From positions 268,614-332,613 of the forward strand of contig NZ_QFYS01000005.1 of NCBI RefSeq assembly GCF_003254525.1: a stretch of 64,000 nucleotides of DNA. Reading direction: 5' to 3'. Origin of the DNA: Phenylobacterium kunshanense (GTDB taxonomy: Bacteria > Pseudomonadota > Alphaproteobacteria > Caulobacterales > Caulobacteraceae). Under the pieces are notes generated by a model. It worked only from the letters and a program-made list of their open reading frames with translations, did not search any database and had not been told where the DNA came from. A program made the position numbers and the translations under genes. Shown piece by piece: positions 31,940 to 38,934 of the stretch. Positions within the stretch are counted from its first letter, which is position 1, and each line of letters begins with the position of its first letter.

Positions 31940-32934
31940 CGCGCCTCCTTGGGCAGGGCGAGGACGCGGCAGATGTTGGGCTCGTAGCGCACCTCCGCGA
32001 GGTGGCCGAGACGCACGGTCTCGCCGTCGAGCAGCGCCGGGATGTCCTGGGCCGACCAGACCCGCGCGACGCGGCAGGGGCGGTTGTCGACCGACGGATC
32101 GACGCGCCAGTCGCGGACGATGGCGTTGACGCCCAGGCGGATGGCCTCGCCCGCGCCGTGGACATTGAGCGCGGCGGCCTCGAGGGCGCCGGCGTCGTCA
32201 TCCATCACCTTGGAGGCGAGGGGGCACATGAGGACGAGAGCCTCGGCCTTCTCGCGCTGGCCGCCATCGAGGGTGTAGCGGAGGCGGCCGGTGAAGGCGC
32301 GGTGCAGGGCCTTGCGGGCGCGGCCGAGGGCGATGTTGAGCTCGCCCTTCCGGGCCGCCTCCCGGGCGGGCGCCCAGAGCGCGGGCGAGCCAAGGATGGC
32401 GGCCACCAGGAACCGGTGGCCCTCGATGCAGCCGCCGGCGAGCGGATGCTCCTCGCCCTGTTCCAGAAGCAGGCGCAGCGCCTCGGCCCACGGCCGACGG
32501 CCATACACGGCGTGCGGCAGCATGTTCATGGTCCCGCCGGCCAGGGGGGCGATCAGCGGACCGCCGGGACCGGCCAGCTCGGCGGCGCACCGGGCCGTGC
32601 CATCACCCGCGAGGACGACCAGCAGGTCCGGCCCGCGGTCGATCGCGGCCCGCAGGCAGTCGCGGATGCCGGCCGGATCGGACGCGCAGATGTTGGGCGT
32701 CACGCCGAAGTCGGCGAACACCTTCTCGAGCTCCGCGGGGGCGTTCGGTCCGACGCTGCCCGAGGCGACGTTGGCGACTACCTCGACCTTGCCAAGGCGG
32801 GGGCGGACGTCAGGCGACGGGCGCTCGGGCGGCTCGACCTGTGGGGGGGCGTTAGTTGGCAGAGCTGACAGCCGAATTGGTCCCGTCGTTATCGGTGGCC
32901 TGGCGTACGGCCGCGCTCGCTTCGGCGGCCGCAT
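31936..32934 (-). CDS. diacylglycerol kinase-like lipid kinase (DAGK catalytic domain), start uncertain
   Basis: The catalytic domain has NVASGSVG (the NPxSG variant, here N-V-A-S-G) followed by the glycine motif VVLAGDGTARCAAEL and LIAPLAGGTMNMLPHAV, where family members read PxGTxND. It phosphorylates a lipid or sphingoid substrate at the membrane. There is no ATG, GTG or TTG between the upstream gene's stop and the conserved core; the nearest good ATG (32934) lies 83 bases inside the upstream gene, and a CTG start is another option. The phosphoesterase overlaps its end by 4 bases. Confidence 0.78.
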   Translation of the reverse strand: MRPPKRARPYARPPITTGPIRLSALPTNAPPQVEPPERPSPDVRPRLGKVEVVANVASGSVGPNAPAELEKVFADFGVTPNICASDPAGIRDCLRAAIDRGPDLLVVLAGDGTARCAAELAGPGGPLIAPLAGGTMNMLPHAVYGRRPWAEALRLLLEQGEEHPLAGGCIEGHRFLVAAILGSPALWAPAREAARKGELNIALGRARKALHRAFTGRLRYTLDGGQREKAEALVLMCPLASKVMDDDAGALEAAALNVHGAGEAIRLGVNAIVRDWRVDPSVDNRPCRVARVWSAQDIPALLDGETVRLGHLAEVRYEPNICRVLALPKEAR

Positions 32935-33181
32935 CGCGGACCGCAGGCTCGGCCTTATCGGCGGCCGTGGCAAGGTTCTGGTCGACCACCACGCCCGCGT
33001 CGCCGAAGGAGCCGTTCACGACGGCCAGGGCGACCAGGACAACGCCGACGGCCGCGGCGACGAACAGAAGGGTCATCAGCAGCGGATGGCGGCGGCGGGC
33101 CCGGCGGGCGTCCTTGCGGCCCATCTCGTAGGCCTGCCGAAGATCGGCGCGATCATGGTCGCGGTCGCTGTAGGAGGTCAC
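32852..33181 (-). CDS. single-span membrane protein of the GSR neighbourhood
   Basis: A 109-residue protein: a charged N-terminal region (residues 1-32, with RQAYEMGRKDARRARRRH), one transmembrane helix (residues 35-55), and an Ala-rich, periplasmic-like tail. No family is recognised. Translation starts at GTG 33181 after a GC-rich leader. An exact EcfG promoter lies 34-58 bp upstream on the same strand, sharing its control region with a divergent lipoprotein gene. It is the first gene of a likely three-gene unit with the lipid kinase and phosphoesterase. Confidence 0.75.
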   Translation of the reverse strand: MTSYSDRDHDRADLRQAYEMGRKDARRARRRHPLLMTLLFVAAAVGVVLVALAVVNGSFGDAGVVVDQNLATAADKAEPAVRDAAAEASAAVRQATDNDGTNSAVSSAN

Positions 33182-33214
33182 GGTTGGCTCTCCGATGGAG
33201 TGTTCCCCCGCTGC

Positions 33215-33239
33215 AACGGCAGGCGGACGGCTTGGTTCC
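33215..33239 (-). promoter_or_regulatory. EcfG promoter (minus strand), exact match, 16-bp spacer
   Basis: On the minus strand GGAAC is at 33239-33235 and CGTT at 33218-33215, with 16 bp between. It faces away from the promoter at 33245-33269 and drives the 109-residue membrane protein gene. Confidence 0.8.
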
Positions 33240-33244
33240 GGCGG

Positions 33245-33269
33245 GGAACTGCCGCCTGCCCCCCGCGTT
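33245..33269 (+). promoter_or_regulatory. EcfG promoter (plus strand), exact match, 16-bp spacer
   Basis: GGAAC at 33245-33249 and CGTT at 33266-33269, spacer 16 bp; 39 bp before the glycine-zipper lipoprotein start. Only 5 bp separate it from the divergent promoter. Confidence 0.8.
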
Positions 33270-33307
33270 TCGGCCGCCAGGGGACACCCCAAAGGAGAGC
33301 CAGTCTC

Positions 33308-33649
33308 ATGTTCAAGCCTCTGATCGCCATGGCCGGCGCCGGTCTTCTGACCGCCGCCTGCACCACCTCGGGCAACGTGGAAGGCAACGCCGTGGGCGGC
33401 GCCGCCCTCGGGGCGCTGACCGGGGCCGCCATCGGCGCCGTCTCGGGCGACGTCGGCGTCGGCACGGGCGCAGCGGTCGGCGCCGGCGTCGGCGCCGTCG
33501 CGGGCGCGGTGAAGGGCTGCCGCGACGACGGCGGCTGCGGCGCGACCACATCCAACCGCCGCCAGTACTACGACGAGCGCGCGGGTCGGTACTACTACTA
33601 CGACCCGGCGACGGGCCGGTACTACTGGGAGAACGGATCGCCGCGCTGA
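33308..33649 (+). CDS. glycine-zipper lipoprotein with Tyr-rich C-terminus
   Basis: A 113-residue lipoprotein. The lipobox is LTAAC (Cys18). The middle (residues 25-70) is a glycine/alanine zipper (GNAVGGAALGALTGAAIGAV), typical of outer-membrane-associated zipper proteins. The C-terminus is unusual: a run of Tyr in GRYYYYDPATGRYYWENGS. Two Cys remain near CRDDGGCG. The start follows AAAGGAG. The exact EcfG promoter upstream implies general-stress induction. A strong terminator follows at 33672. Confidence 0.85.
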   Translation: MFKPLIAMAGAGLLTAACTTSGNVEGNAVGGAALGALTGAAIGAVSGDVGVGTGAAVGAGVGAVAGAVKGCRDDGGCGATTSNRRQYYDERAGRYYYYDPATGRYYWENGSPR

Positions 33650-33671
33650 GGCGCGGGCGCTTCGACGGGAC

Positions 33672-33703
33672 AGGGCGGCCGGAGCTTCTCCGGCCGCCCT
33701 TTT
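33672..33703 (+). terminator. rho-independent terminator after the glycine-zipper gene
   Basis: AGGGCGGCCGGAG and its complement form a 13-bp stem around CTTC, ending in TTTT. It lies 23 bp after the stop codon. Confidence 0.85.
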
Positions 33704-33725
33704 GTCATGTGGGCTGGAGGGAGCG

Positions 33726-34175
33726 ATGAACAGGATCGGCTGGGTGGGGCTGCTGGCTATGGCCGCGACCGCGAGCGGTTGCGCCTCGGTGCGGGACGCG
33801 AGGGACCGGATCGTACGGGCGAGCCCGACGTGCGAGGACCTTTCGGTCCCGGTCTACTTCGAGCCGAACGTGGCCGTGCTGACCCGCGAAGGCCAGCGGG
33901 TGATCGCGGCGGCGGCCCGCCAGGCGCGGGGCTGCACGGTGAGGTCGGTCCGCGTGGTTGGCCTGGCCGACGCCACGGGCGATCCCGCCGCGAACCTGGA
34001 GCTCTCCAAGCAGCGCGCGGCCTCGGTCGCCGCGGCGGTCGCCCGGGCGGGCCTGCCCGCGGCGACCTTCGATGTAGAGGCCTTCGGCCAGGCGGGCTCG
34101 ATCACGCCCGACGGCCGGGTGCAGCCGGTGCGCCGGCGGGCGGACATCACGCTGGACCTCGCGCGGGTGAAGTAG
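33726..34175 (+). CDS. OmpA-domain lipoprotein
   Basis: A 149-residue lipoprotein. The signal peptide ends in ASGC (lipid-modified Cys19). The remainder is an OmpA-like peptidoglycan-binding domain: VYFEPNVAVLTREGQRVI, VRVVGLADATGDPAANLELSKQR and a final RRRADITLDL. Two extra Cys (in SPTCEDL and ARGCTVR) could form a disulfide. No EcfG motif is found before it and a terminator separates it from the previous gene, so its control is unknown. Confidence 0.88.
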   Translation: MNRIGWVGLLAMAATASGCASVRDARDRIVRASPTCEDLSVPVYFEPNVAVLTREGQRVIAAAARQARGCTVRSVRVVGLADATGDPAANLELSKQRAASVAAAVARAGLPAATFDVEAFGQAGSITPDGRVQPVRRRADITLDLARVK

Positions 34176-34226
34176 GGGAAGCGGGAGTCGGGCGCTTCGC
34201 CCCGCTGGCCTCCACAACAAGAAGTG

Positions 34227-34248
34227 GGCGGGTCTTTCGACCCGCCCA
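34227..34248. terminator. hairpin after the OmpA lipoprotein gene
   Basis: GGGCGGGTC pairs with GACCCGCCC around TTTC, with no T-run after it. A second hairpin (AGACTGG / CCAGTCT, 34287-34306) follows. The 294-bp gap 34176-34469 has no supported gene and ends in an EcfG promoter. Confidence 0.45.
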
Positions 34249-34418
34249 GGTGTGCATCATCGAGAAAAGGGGTGCGGAGACGGCAGACTGGCGTGAGGCC
34301 AGTCTCAAGTCGGGGGGGGCGTCGCCGCCTCCGCATCCTCAAGAACACGCCCGTTGAAAAAGCGTTCCGACGTTCGATCACTTTTTTAGGCGCGTCGCGT
34401 TCGGCCTGCTGGCGGGCC

Positions 34419-34443
34419 GGAACGCCGGTCCGGCGGGGGCGTT
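34419..34443 (+). promoter_or_regulatory. EcfG promoter, exact match, 16-bp spacer
   Basis: GGAAC at 34419-34423 and CGTT at 34440-34443; 27 bp upstream of the 71-residue membrane protein start. Confidence 0.8.
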
Positions 34444-34469
34444 AAACCCGCGACGGAAAGGACGCCCGC

Positions 34470-34685
34470 ATGACCCGCAGCTCGTTCGTCGCCACCACCG
34501 GCCTGAAGCTTCTGCGGACCCCCAGCGTCCGCGACGTGGCCCGGCGACGGGTGCTGACGGTCGTGGCCGCCGTCTTCGGCTTCGCGGCGGCGAGCATCGC
34601 CGTCGGCCTGGCCACCGCGCCGGCCGGGCCGCCCGAGGCGGCGGCCGTGCAGACCGGTCCGTTCAGCTATTTCCCATCCGAATAA
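34470..34685 (+). CDS. small single-span membrane protein, GSR-controlled
   Basis: A 71-residue protein with a basic N-terminal part (residues 1-28) and one transmembrane helix (VLTVVAAVFGFAAASIAVGL, residues 28-48). No family is known to me. A GGAAAGGA ribosome site and an exact EcfG promoter precede it. The next small membrane gene begins 10 bp downstream, so both are probably produced under general stress control. Confidence 0.72.
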   Translation: MTRSSFVATTGLKLLRTPSVRDVARRRVLTVVAAVFGFAAASIAVGLATAPAGPPEAAAVQTGPFSYFPSE

Positions 34686-34695
34686 GGAGACCCCC

Positions 34696-34944
34696 ATGAC
34701 CTATTCGTCGCGCGAGAGCGAAAGGCCCGCCCTCAACGCCACCCGCGCACGGCAGGGACGCTGGGGCCGTCACGTGTTCTGGGTGCTGGTGTTCGGAACC
34801 CTGCTGGCGGGCCTGGCCATGTTCGCGGCCTGGACCTGGCGCGACGCCGCCGAGGGGCCGGCGGGCCCGGGCCAGGAGCGGGTCGTGCCGCAGACCGCCG
34901 ACGCGCCGATGCCGCCGACGCCCGGCGAGACTGCGCGCCAGTAG
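34696..34944 (+). CDS. small single-span membrane protein
   Basis: An 82-residue protein: a basic, Arg-rich N-terminus, one helix (HVFWVLVFGTLLAGLAMFAA, about residues 26-45), then a Pro- and Gly-rich tail. No family is recognised. AAGGAG lies 8 bases before the ATG. It follows the 71-residue protein gene and shares its EcfG promoter. Confidence 0.7.
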   Translation: MTYSSRESERPALNATRARQGRWGRHVFWVLVFGTLLAGLAMFAAWTWRDAAEGPAGPGQERVVPQTADAPMPPTPGETARQ

Positions 34945-34971
34945 CGCGGTCGGCCCCAACGCACGCACGAA

Positions 34972-34999
34972 AAGGGCGCCGCATCGCTGCGGCGCCCTT
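34972..34999 (-). terminator. bidirectional terminator hairpin, strongest for phyR
   Basis: AAGGGCGCCGCA and TGCGGCGCCCTT form a 12-bp stem around TCGC. Read on the minus strand it is followed by TTTTCGTG, so it ends the phyR transcript 26 bp after its stop. On the + strand the T-run is weak. Confidence 0.8.
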
Positions 35000-35024
35000 C
35001 GCATTTCCGGGATGGATCGTCCGC

Positions 35025-35825
35025 TCAGGCGGCCTGTTTGCTGGCCTTGCGCGGGTGGAAGAACAGGGCCTGGCCGATCGCCGCCTTCACCGTCTCGGGC
35101 TGGAACGGCTTGGTGATCAGGAAGGTCGGTTCCGGCCGCTCGCCCGTGAGCAGACGCTCGGGGAAGGCGGTGATGAAGATCACCGGCACGTCGTAGCGCT
35201 GGAGGATGTCCTTCACCGCATCGATGCCCGAGCTGCCGTCGGCGAGCTGAATGTCGGCGAGCACCAGGCCCGGCGTCTTGCGGGCCACGGCGTCGACGGC
35301 CTCGGTGCGCGTGGCGGCGATGTCGACCACCGTGTGGCCCAGTTCGGTGACCAGGGCCTCGATGTCGGCGGCGATCACCGGCTCGTCCTCGATGATCAGA
35401 ACCTCGGTGGCGAGTTCGGCGTCGATCTCGGCCTGGGCCTCGGCGATCAGCTTCTCGACCTCGGCGAAGTCGGCGCCCAGGATCTGGGCCGCTTCGGTAG
35501 GCGTGAAACCTTCGAGGGCGGTGAGCAGGAACGCCTGGCGCGACCGCGGAGCGATGCGCATCAGGCGCCGGGTCGCGTCATCGACGCCGCTGTCGTCGTC
35601 GAGCGGCGCCTCGAGCTGGGCGCCCGAGGTGCACCAGATGGCGTGGAACACGTGATACAGCGCCACCCGCGGCGTCATGTTGTCGGCCAGGGTGCGTTCG
35701 CCGGCGGCCAGGGCCTCGAGCGCGACGCGCACATAGTGATCGCCGGTGGACTGATCGCCTGTCAGGGCGCGCGCATAGCGGCGCACGTAGGGCAGATGCG
35801 GCGCCAGTCTGGCTAGAAGACTCAA
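35025..35825 (-). CDS. phyR: PhyR, general stress response anti-anti-sigma regulator
   Basis: A 266-residue response regulator with a sigma-like domain (residues 1-130) and a C-terminal receiver domain (141-260) with acidic residues in IIEDEP and phospho-Asp191 (LVLADIQLADG). When phosphorylated it binds NepR and frees EcfG. The TTG at 35825 was chosen: it yields the start MSLLARLAPHLPYVRRYARA, which matches what I recall of Caulobacter PhyR, and GGAGGGG lies 7 bases upstream. An exact EcfG promoter is 85 bp upstream, so the gene is autoregulated. It is divergent from nepR-ecfG. Confidence 0.95.
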   Translation of the reverse strand: MSLLARLAPHLPYVRRYARALTGDQSTGDHYVRVALEALAAGERTLADNMTPRVALYHVFHAIWCTSGAQLEAPLDDDSGVDDATRRLMRIAPRSRQAFLLTALEGFTPTEAAQILGADFAEVEKLIAEAQAEIDAELATEVLIIEDEPVIAADIEALVTELGHTVVDIAATRTEAVDAVARKTPGLVLADIQLADGSSGIDAVKDILQRYDVPVIFITAFPERLLTGERPEPTFLITKPFQPETVKAAIGQALFFHPRKASKQAA

Positions 35826-35909
35826 GGGTGACCCCTCCCGTATTGCTTCGGATCGTGGCAGCCCGGCGCGCGGATGTGCATCCCCGACCAAGCCCCATCA
35901 TGGTCCAAA

Positions 35910-35934
35910 AACGCCGCCCCTGGGAACCGGTTCC
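35910..35934 (-). promoter_or_regulatory. EcfG promoter of phyR, exact match, 16-bp spacer
   Basis: On the minus strand, GGAAC at 35934-35930 and CGTT at 35913-35910. The -35 is part of the 12-bp palindrome GGAACCGGTTCC (35923-35934); the plus-strand GGAAC copy has no matching -10. Confidence 0.82.
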
Positions 35935-35974
35935 CATCCGGCCCGGTTTTCCGCATCTTGATCGCGTTCAGATT

Positions 35975-36000
35975 GGAACCCGATGCGGGGCAAGGGCGTT
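35975..36000 (+). promoter_or_regulatory. EcfG promoter of nepR-ecfG, exact match, 17-bp spacer
   Basis: GGAAC at 35975-35979 and CGTT at 35997-36000; 58 bp before the nepR start. It makes the sigma factor gene autoregulated. Confidence 0.82.
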
Positions 36001-36058
36001 GAGCGATCGCAAGGTACACGAGAGGGGGCAGACTCCGCGGGAGCGGAGCGCCGACAAG

Positions 36059-36247
36059 ATGATCGAACAGCGTCCGTCACCGGAGCGCCGCAAGGCCTCC
36101 GCCGCTCTGGATGAAGCTCGCCTGCGGCAGCAGGCCATCGGCGTCCGCCTGCGCCAGATGTTCGACGAGGTCGTGAACGAGGATGTGCCCGAGGAATTCC
36201 TCGAGATCCTCCGCCGCGCCGACGAACGCAGCCAGGGGAAGTCGTAA
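36059..36247 (+). CDS. nepR: NepR anti-sigma factor
   Basis: A 62-residue protein with the conserved NepR helix pair IGVRLRQMFDEVVNEDVPEE and FLEILRRAD. It binds and inactivates EcfG in unstressed cells and is sequestered by phosphorylated PhyR. ATG 36059 gives the normal short length; longer upstream frames run through the promoter. The stop overlaps the ecfG ATG (TAATG), so inhibitor and sigma factor are translationally coupled. Confidence 0.93.
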   Translation: MIEQRPSPERRKASAALDEARLRQQAIGVRLRQMFDEVVNEDVPEEFLEILRRADERSQGKS

Positions 36248-36855
36248 TGGCCGTGGCCGCCGAACCGCGCGCCGCCGCGCGAAGCCCCGCCGACGACGCC
36301 GGCTTCAAGAAGGAACTGGTCCAGCTCATCCCGCACCTGCGCGCCTTCGCGCGGACGCTGTGCGGTGACGCGACGGCCGCCGACGACCTGGCGCAGGACG
36401 CGATGCTGAAGGCGTGGGACGCCCGGGCCAGTTTCCAGATGGGCACGAACATGAAGGCCTGGACCTTCATGATCCTGCGCAACCAGTTCTATTCGGAGAA
36501 GCGCCGGTCCTGGCGTCAGAGCCAACTCGACCAGGAGGCCGCCGAGCGGACCCTGGTGGCCGTGGACGACCCCGAGGCGCCGGTGGCGCTGGACGAACTG
36601 CGCCAGGGTCTGGCGATGCTGCCGGCCGAGCAGCGCGAGGCGCTGATCCTGGTCGGCGCCGGGGGGTTCGCCTACGAGGAAGCCGCCGAGATCTGCAACT
36701 GCGCCGTCGGCACGGTGAAGAGCCGCGTCAGCCGCGCGCGGCGGGCCCTGCATGCGATCCTCGAGGGCGGCCAGTACGACCGCGACGGCGCGGCGGCCAG
36801 CGATGCGATGCGATCGATCCTGGCGGACGCCGATCGCCTGAGCTCGGTGCGCTGA
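36247..36855 (+). CDS. ecfG: EcfG/SigT, ECF sigma factor of the general stress response
   Basis: A 202-residue ECF15-type sigma factor with region 2 (residues 20-90: HLRAFARTLCGDATAADDLA and NMKAWTFMILRNQFYSEKRR) and region 4 (residues 118-178: LPAEQREALILVGAGGFAYE and VGTVKSRVSRARRAL). It directs RNA polymerase to GGAAC-N16/17-CGTT promoters, seven of which I find in this window. It is in an operon with nepR. In Caulobacter this factor is called SigT. Confidence 0.95.
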   Translation: MAVAAEPRAAARSPADDAGFKKELVQLIPHLRAFARTLCGDATAADDLAQDAMLKAWDARASFQMGTNMKAWTFMILRNQFYSEKRRSWRQSQLDQEAAERTLVAVDDPEAPVALDELRQGLAMLPAEQREALILVGAGGFAYEEAAEICNCAVGTVKSRVSRARRALHAILEGGQYDRDGAAASDAMRSILADADRLSSVR

Positions 36856-36967
36856 TCCAGCCACCGGGGTCGCGGGTTTGGCGAAGGTCGCGCGACTATC
36901 TATGAGTGAAGGGCGCTGTGCTTCCTGCCGGTCCGCCGGCGGGGAGTGAGCTAGCACGGGCGAGGGT

Positions 36968-38695
36968 ATGGCCGGTCTGCCGCGGATTTCCATGAGCACG
37001 ATCCGGGTTCGGCTGATCGCGGCCCTGGCCGCCGCCCTGCTGCCGGTGCTGGTGCTGGGCGCCCTGCAGTCGGTGATCGGCTTCCAGCGCGAGGGAAGGG
37101 CGCTGCGCCAGAACCTCGGTTTCGCCGCGGAGCGGAGCGCGGCCACGGCGCGCGCGCGTATGGAGAGCGCCGATGTGCTGCTGCAGACGCTGGCGCCCGG
37201 CGCGGTGGGGTTCCAGTGCCAGAAGCGTCTGGAGCAGGTCACCGGGCGCATCCCCGGCTATCTGAACCTGATCCGTTTTGACCGGCAGGGACGGGTGGTC
37301 TGCGCCGCCGGCGGCGTTCCCGCAGACCCCTCACGCGCGCAGCGCCCGTGGTTCCGCGAGCTGGCCGGAGGCGGGTCGATCGCGATCACCCGCGACCCGG
37401 GATCGTCCTACGCGGCCGAGCCGGCCGTGCTGACCGCGGCGCGGGCGGCGGCGGCCGACGGCGCCTTCGACGGCGCGTTCGTGGCGGTGATCGCGCTGTC
37501 CAGCCTGCAGCCTCGCGTGAACGACCCCTCGCTGCCGAAGGGCGCGGAGATCGGGCTGGTGGAGAAGACCGGCCGCTACATCACCACCACCGACCCGGGC
37601 GCCTTCCCCGGGCTGCCGGCGGACTGGCGGGCCAAGGTGGACGCGCGGGGCACGCTGGTCTGGTACGGCGACGACGGTCTTGGGCGGCGGCGGGTCTATT
37701 CGGCCGCGCCGGTGGTGGGCGACGAGGTCTATGTGGTGCTGTCGGCGCCCTCGCCCGGGATCCTGTCGTGGGCGCGGCTGAACCCGCTGTCGGGCATCGT
37801 CTTCCCGCTGCTGACGTTCCTGTTCGCGCTGGTGGCGGTGTCGGCCGTGGCCGAGAGGGTGGTGATCCGCTGGATCGCCTACCTGCAGCGGATCGCGGCG
37901 CTGTACGCGCGTGGCCGGCTCAGCGTGCGGCCGGTGCAGGCCGAGCAGATGCCGCCGGAAATCCGCGTGCTGGCGGAGACGCTGGAGGACATGGCCGACG
38001 CAATCGTCGGCCGCGACGCCAGCCTGCGCGACAGCCTGGCGCAGAAGGACGAGCTGATGCGGGAGATCCACCACCGGGTGAAGAACAATCTTCAGGTCAT
38101 CTCCAGCCTGCTCAACATGCAGCAGCGGGCCCTGACCGATCCGGCCGCGCGGTCGGCGATGAGCGACACGCGCCAGCGGATCACGGCGCTCGCGCTCATC
38201 TATCGGGCGCTCTACCAGGGACCGGACCTGAAGCGCGTGGACCTGCGTCCGTTCCTGGAGGAGCTCACCGCGCAGCTCGTGAACGGCGAGATCATGCACG
38301 GCCTGACGGTGCGGACCGAGCTGAAGGTCGACCCGCTGGTCATCGACCCGGATCGGCTGGCGCCGCTGGCCCTGTTCGCGGTCGAGGCGATCACCAACGC
38401 CCAGAAGCATGCGTTCCGCGCGCGCGGCGGCGTGCTGACCCTCAACTTCACGGTCCGCGGCGAGGAGGCCGAGCTGGAGATCAGCGACGATGGCGAGGTG
38501 AGCGACGCCGCGCTGGCCAGTCCGGGCGTCGGCCGGACGCTGATGACGGCCTTCGCACGGCAGCTTCGCGGCCGGGCCGAACTGGTGCGCAATCGCGAGG
38601 GCGGGGTCACCGCGCGGCTGATCTTCCCGACGCCCGCGGCCGAGCGGGCCGAGCTGACGCCCGGCGGCTCCACGGGGAACCAGGCCGCGGCGTGA
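36968..38695 (+). CDS. phyK: PhyK-type membrane sensor kinase (HisKA_2)
   Basis: A 575-residue sensor kinase: transmembrane helix 1 (about residues 15-37), periplasmic sensor region (40-262), helix 2 (273-296), a HAMP-like linker, and a HisKA_2/HATPase domain with EIHHRVKNNLQVISSL (His368/369) and ITNAQKHAFRARGG. Its place directly after ecfG matches Caulobacter phyK, whose product phosphorylates PhyR. An internal ATG at residue 9 is an alternative start. The stop codon region carries the EcfG promoter of the next gene. Confidence 0.92.
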   Translation: MAGLPRISMSTIRVRLIAALAAALLPVLVLGALQSVIGFQREGRALRQNLGFAAERSAATARARMESADVLLQTLAPGAVGFQCQKRLEQVTGRIPGYLNLIRFDRQGRVVCAAGGVPADPSRAQRPWFRELAGGGSIAITRDPGSSYAAEPAVLTAARAAAADGAFDGAFVAVIALSSLQPRVNDPSLPKGAEIGLVEKTGRYITTTDPGAFPGLPADWRAKVDARGTLVWYGDDGLGRRRVYSAAPVVGDEVYVVLSAPSPGILSWARLNPLSGIVFPLLTFLFALVAVSAVAERVVIRWIAYLQRIAALYARGRLSVRPVQAEQMPPEIRVLAETLEDMADAIVGRDASLRDSLAQKDELMREIHHRVKNNLQVISSLLNMQQRALTDPAARSAMSDTRQRITALALIYRALYQGPDLKRVDLRPFLEELTAQLVNGEIMHGLTVRTELKVDPLVIDPDRLAPLALFAVEAITNAQKHAFRARGGVLTLNFTVRGEEAELEISDDGEVSDAALASPGVGRTLMTAFARQLRGRAELVRNREGGVTARLIFPTPAAERAELTPGGSTGNQAAA

Positions 38696-38701
38696 GACGT
38701 T
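38676..38701 (+). promoter_or_regulatory. EcfG promoter of the entericidin gene, exact match, 17-bp spacer
   Basis: GGAAC at 38676-38680 lies inside the last codons of phyK; CGTT at 38698-38701 lies just after its stop. The spacer is 17 bp, and the entericidin start is 35 bp downstream. Confidence 0.78.
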
Positions 38702-38736
38702 GCCGCCGGGCACGATCACACCCCCGGAGAAATCCC

Positions 38737-38874
38737 ATGCGCAAAGTCTTCCTGCTGGCCGTCCTCGCCGCCAGCATGGCCACGGCGGCCTGCAACACGG
38801 TCGCCGGCGCCGGCCGCGACGTCCAGTCGGCCGGTGAGGCGGTCACCTCCACGGCCCAGGACGCCAAGAACTGA
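38737..38874 (+). CDS. entericidin-like small lipoprotein
   Basis: A 45-residue lipoprotein with signal peptide and lipobox (ATAAC, Cys19), then a short polar tail (NTVAGAGRDVQSAGEAV) as in entericidin A/B (EcnA/B). These are small stress-induced outer-membrane lipoproteins. It has a CCGGAGAAA-type ribosome site and its own EcfG promoter across the phyK stop. A terminator follows at 38901. Confidence 0.88.
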   Translation: MRKVFLLAVLAASMATAACNTVAGAGRDVQSAGEAVTSTAQDAKN

Positions 38875-38900
38875 CCTGACATCGCCACACGCGACAGGAG

Positions 38901-38930
38901 GGCCCCGCCGGCGTCGCCGCGGGGCCTTTT
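38901..38930 (+). terminator. rho-independent terminator of the entericidin gene
   Basis: GGCCCCG pairs with CGGGGCC (inner GC pairs extend it), followed by TTTT. It is 27 bp after the stop. Confidence 0.78.
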
Positions 38931-38934
38931 CGTT

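Noticed and set aside
34315..34339. GGAAC-N16-TGTT on the minus strand near 34339, an EcfG-like site
   Set aside because: The -10 does not match exactly and no minus-strand gene follows it; it points toward the 3' end of the OmpA lipoprotein gene.
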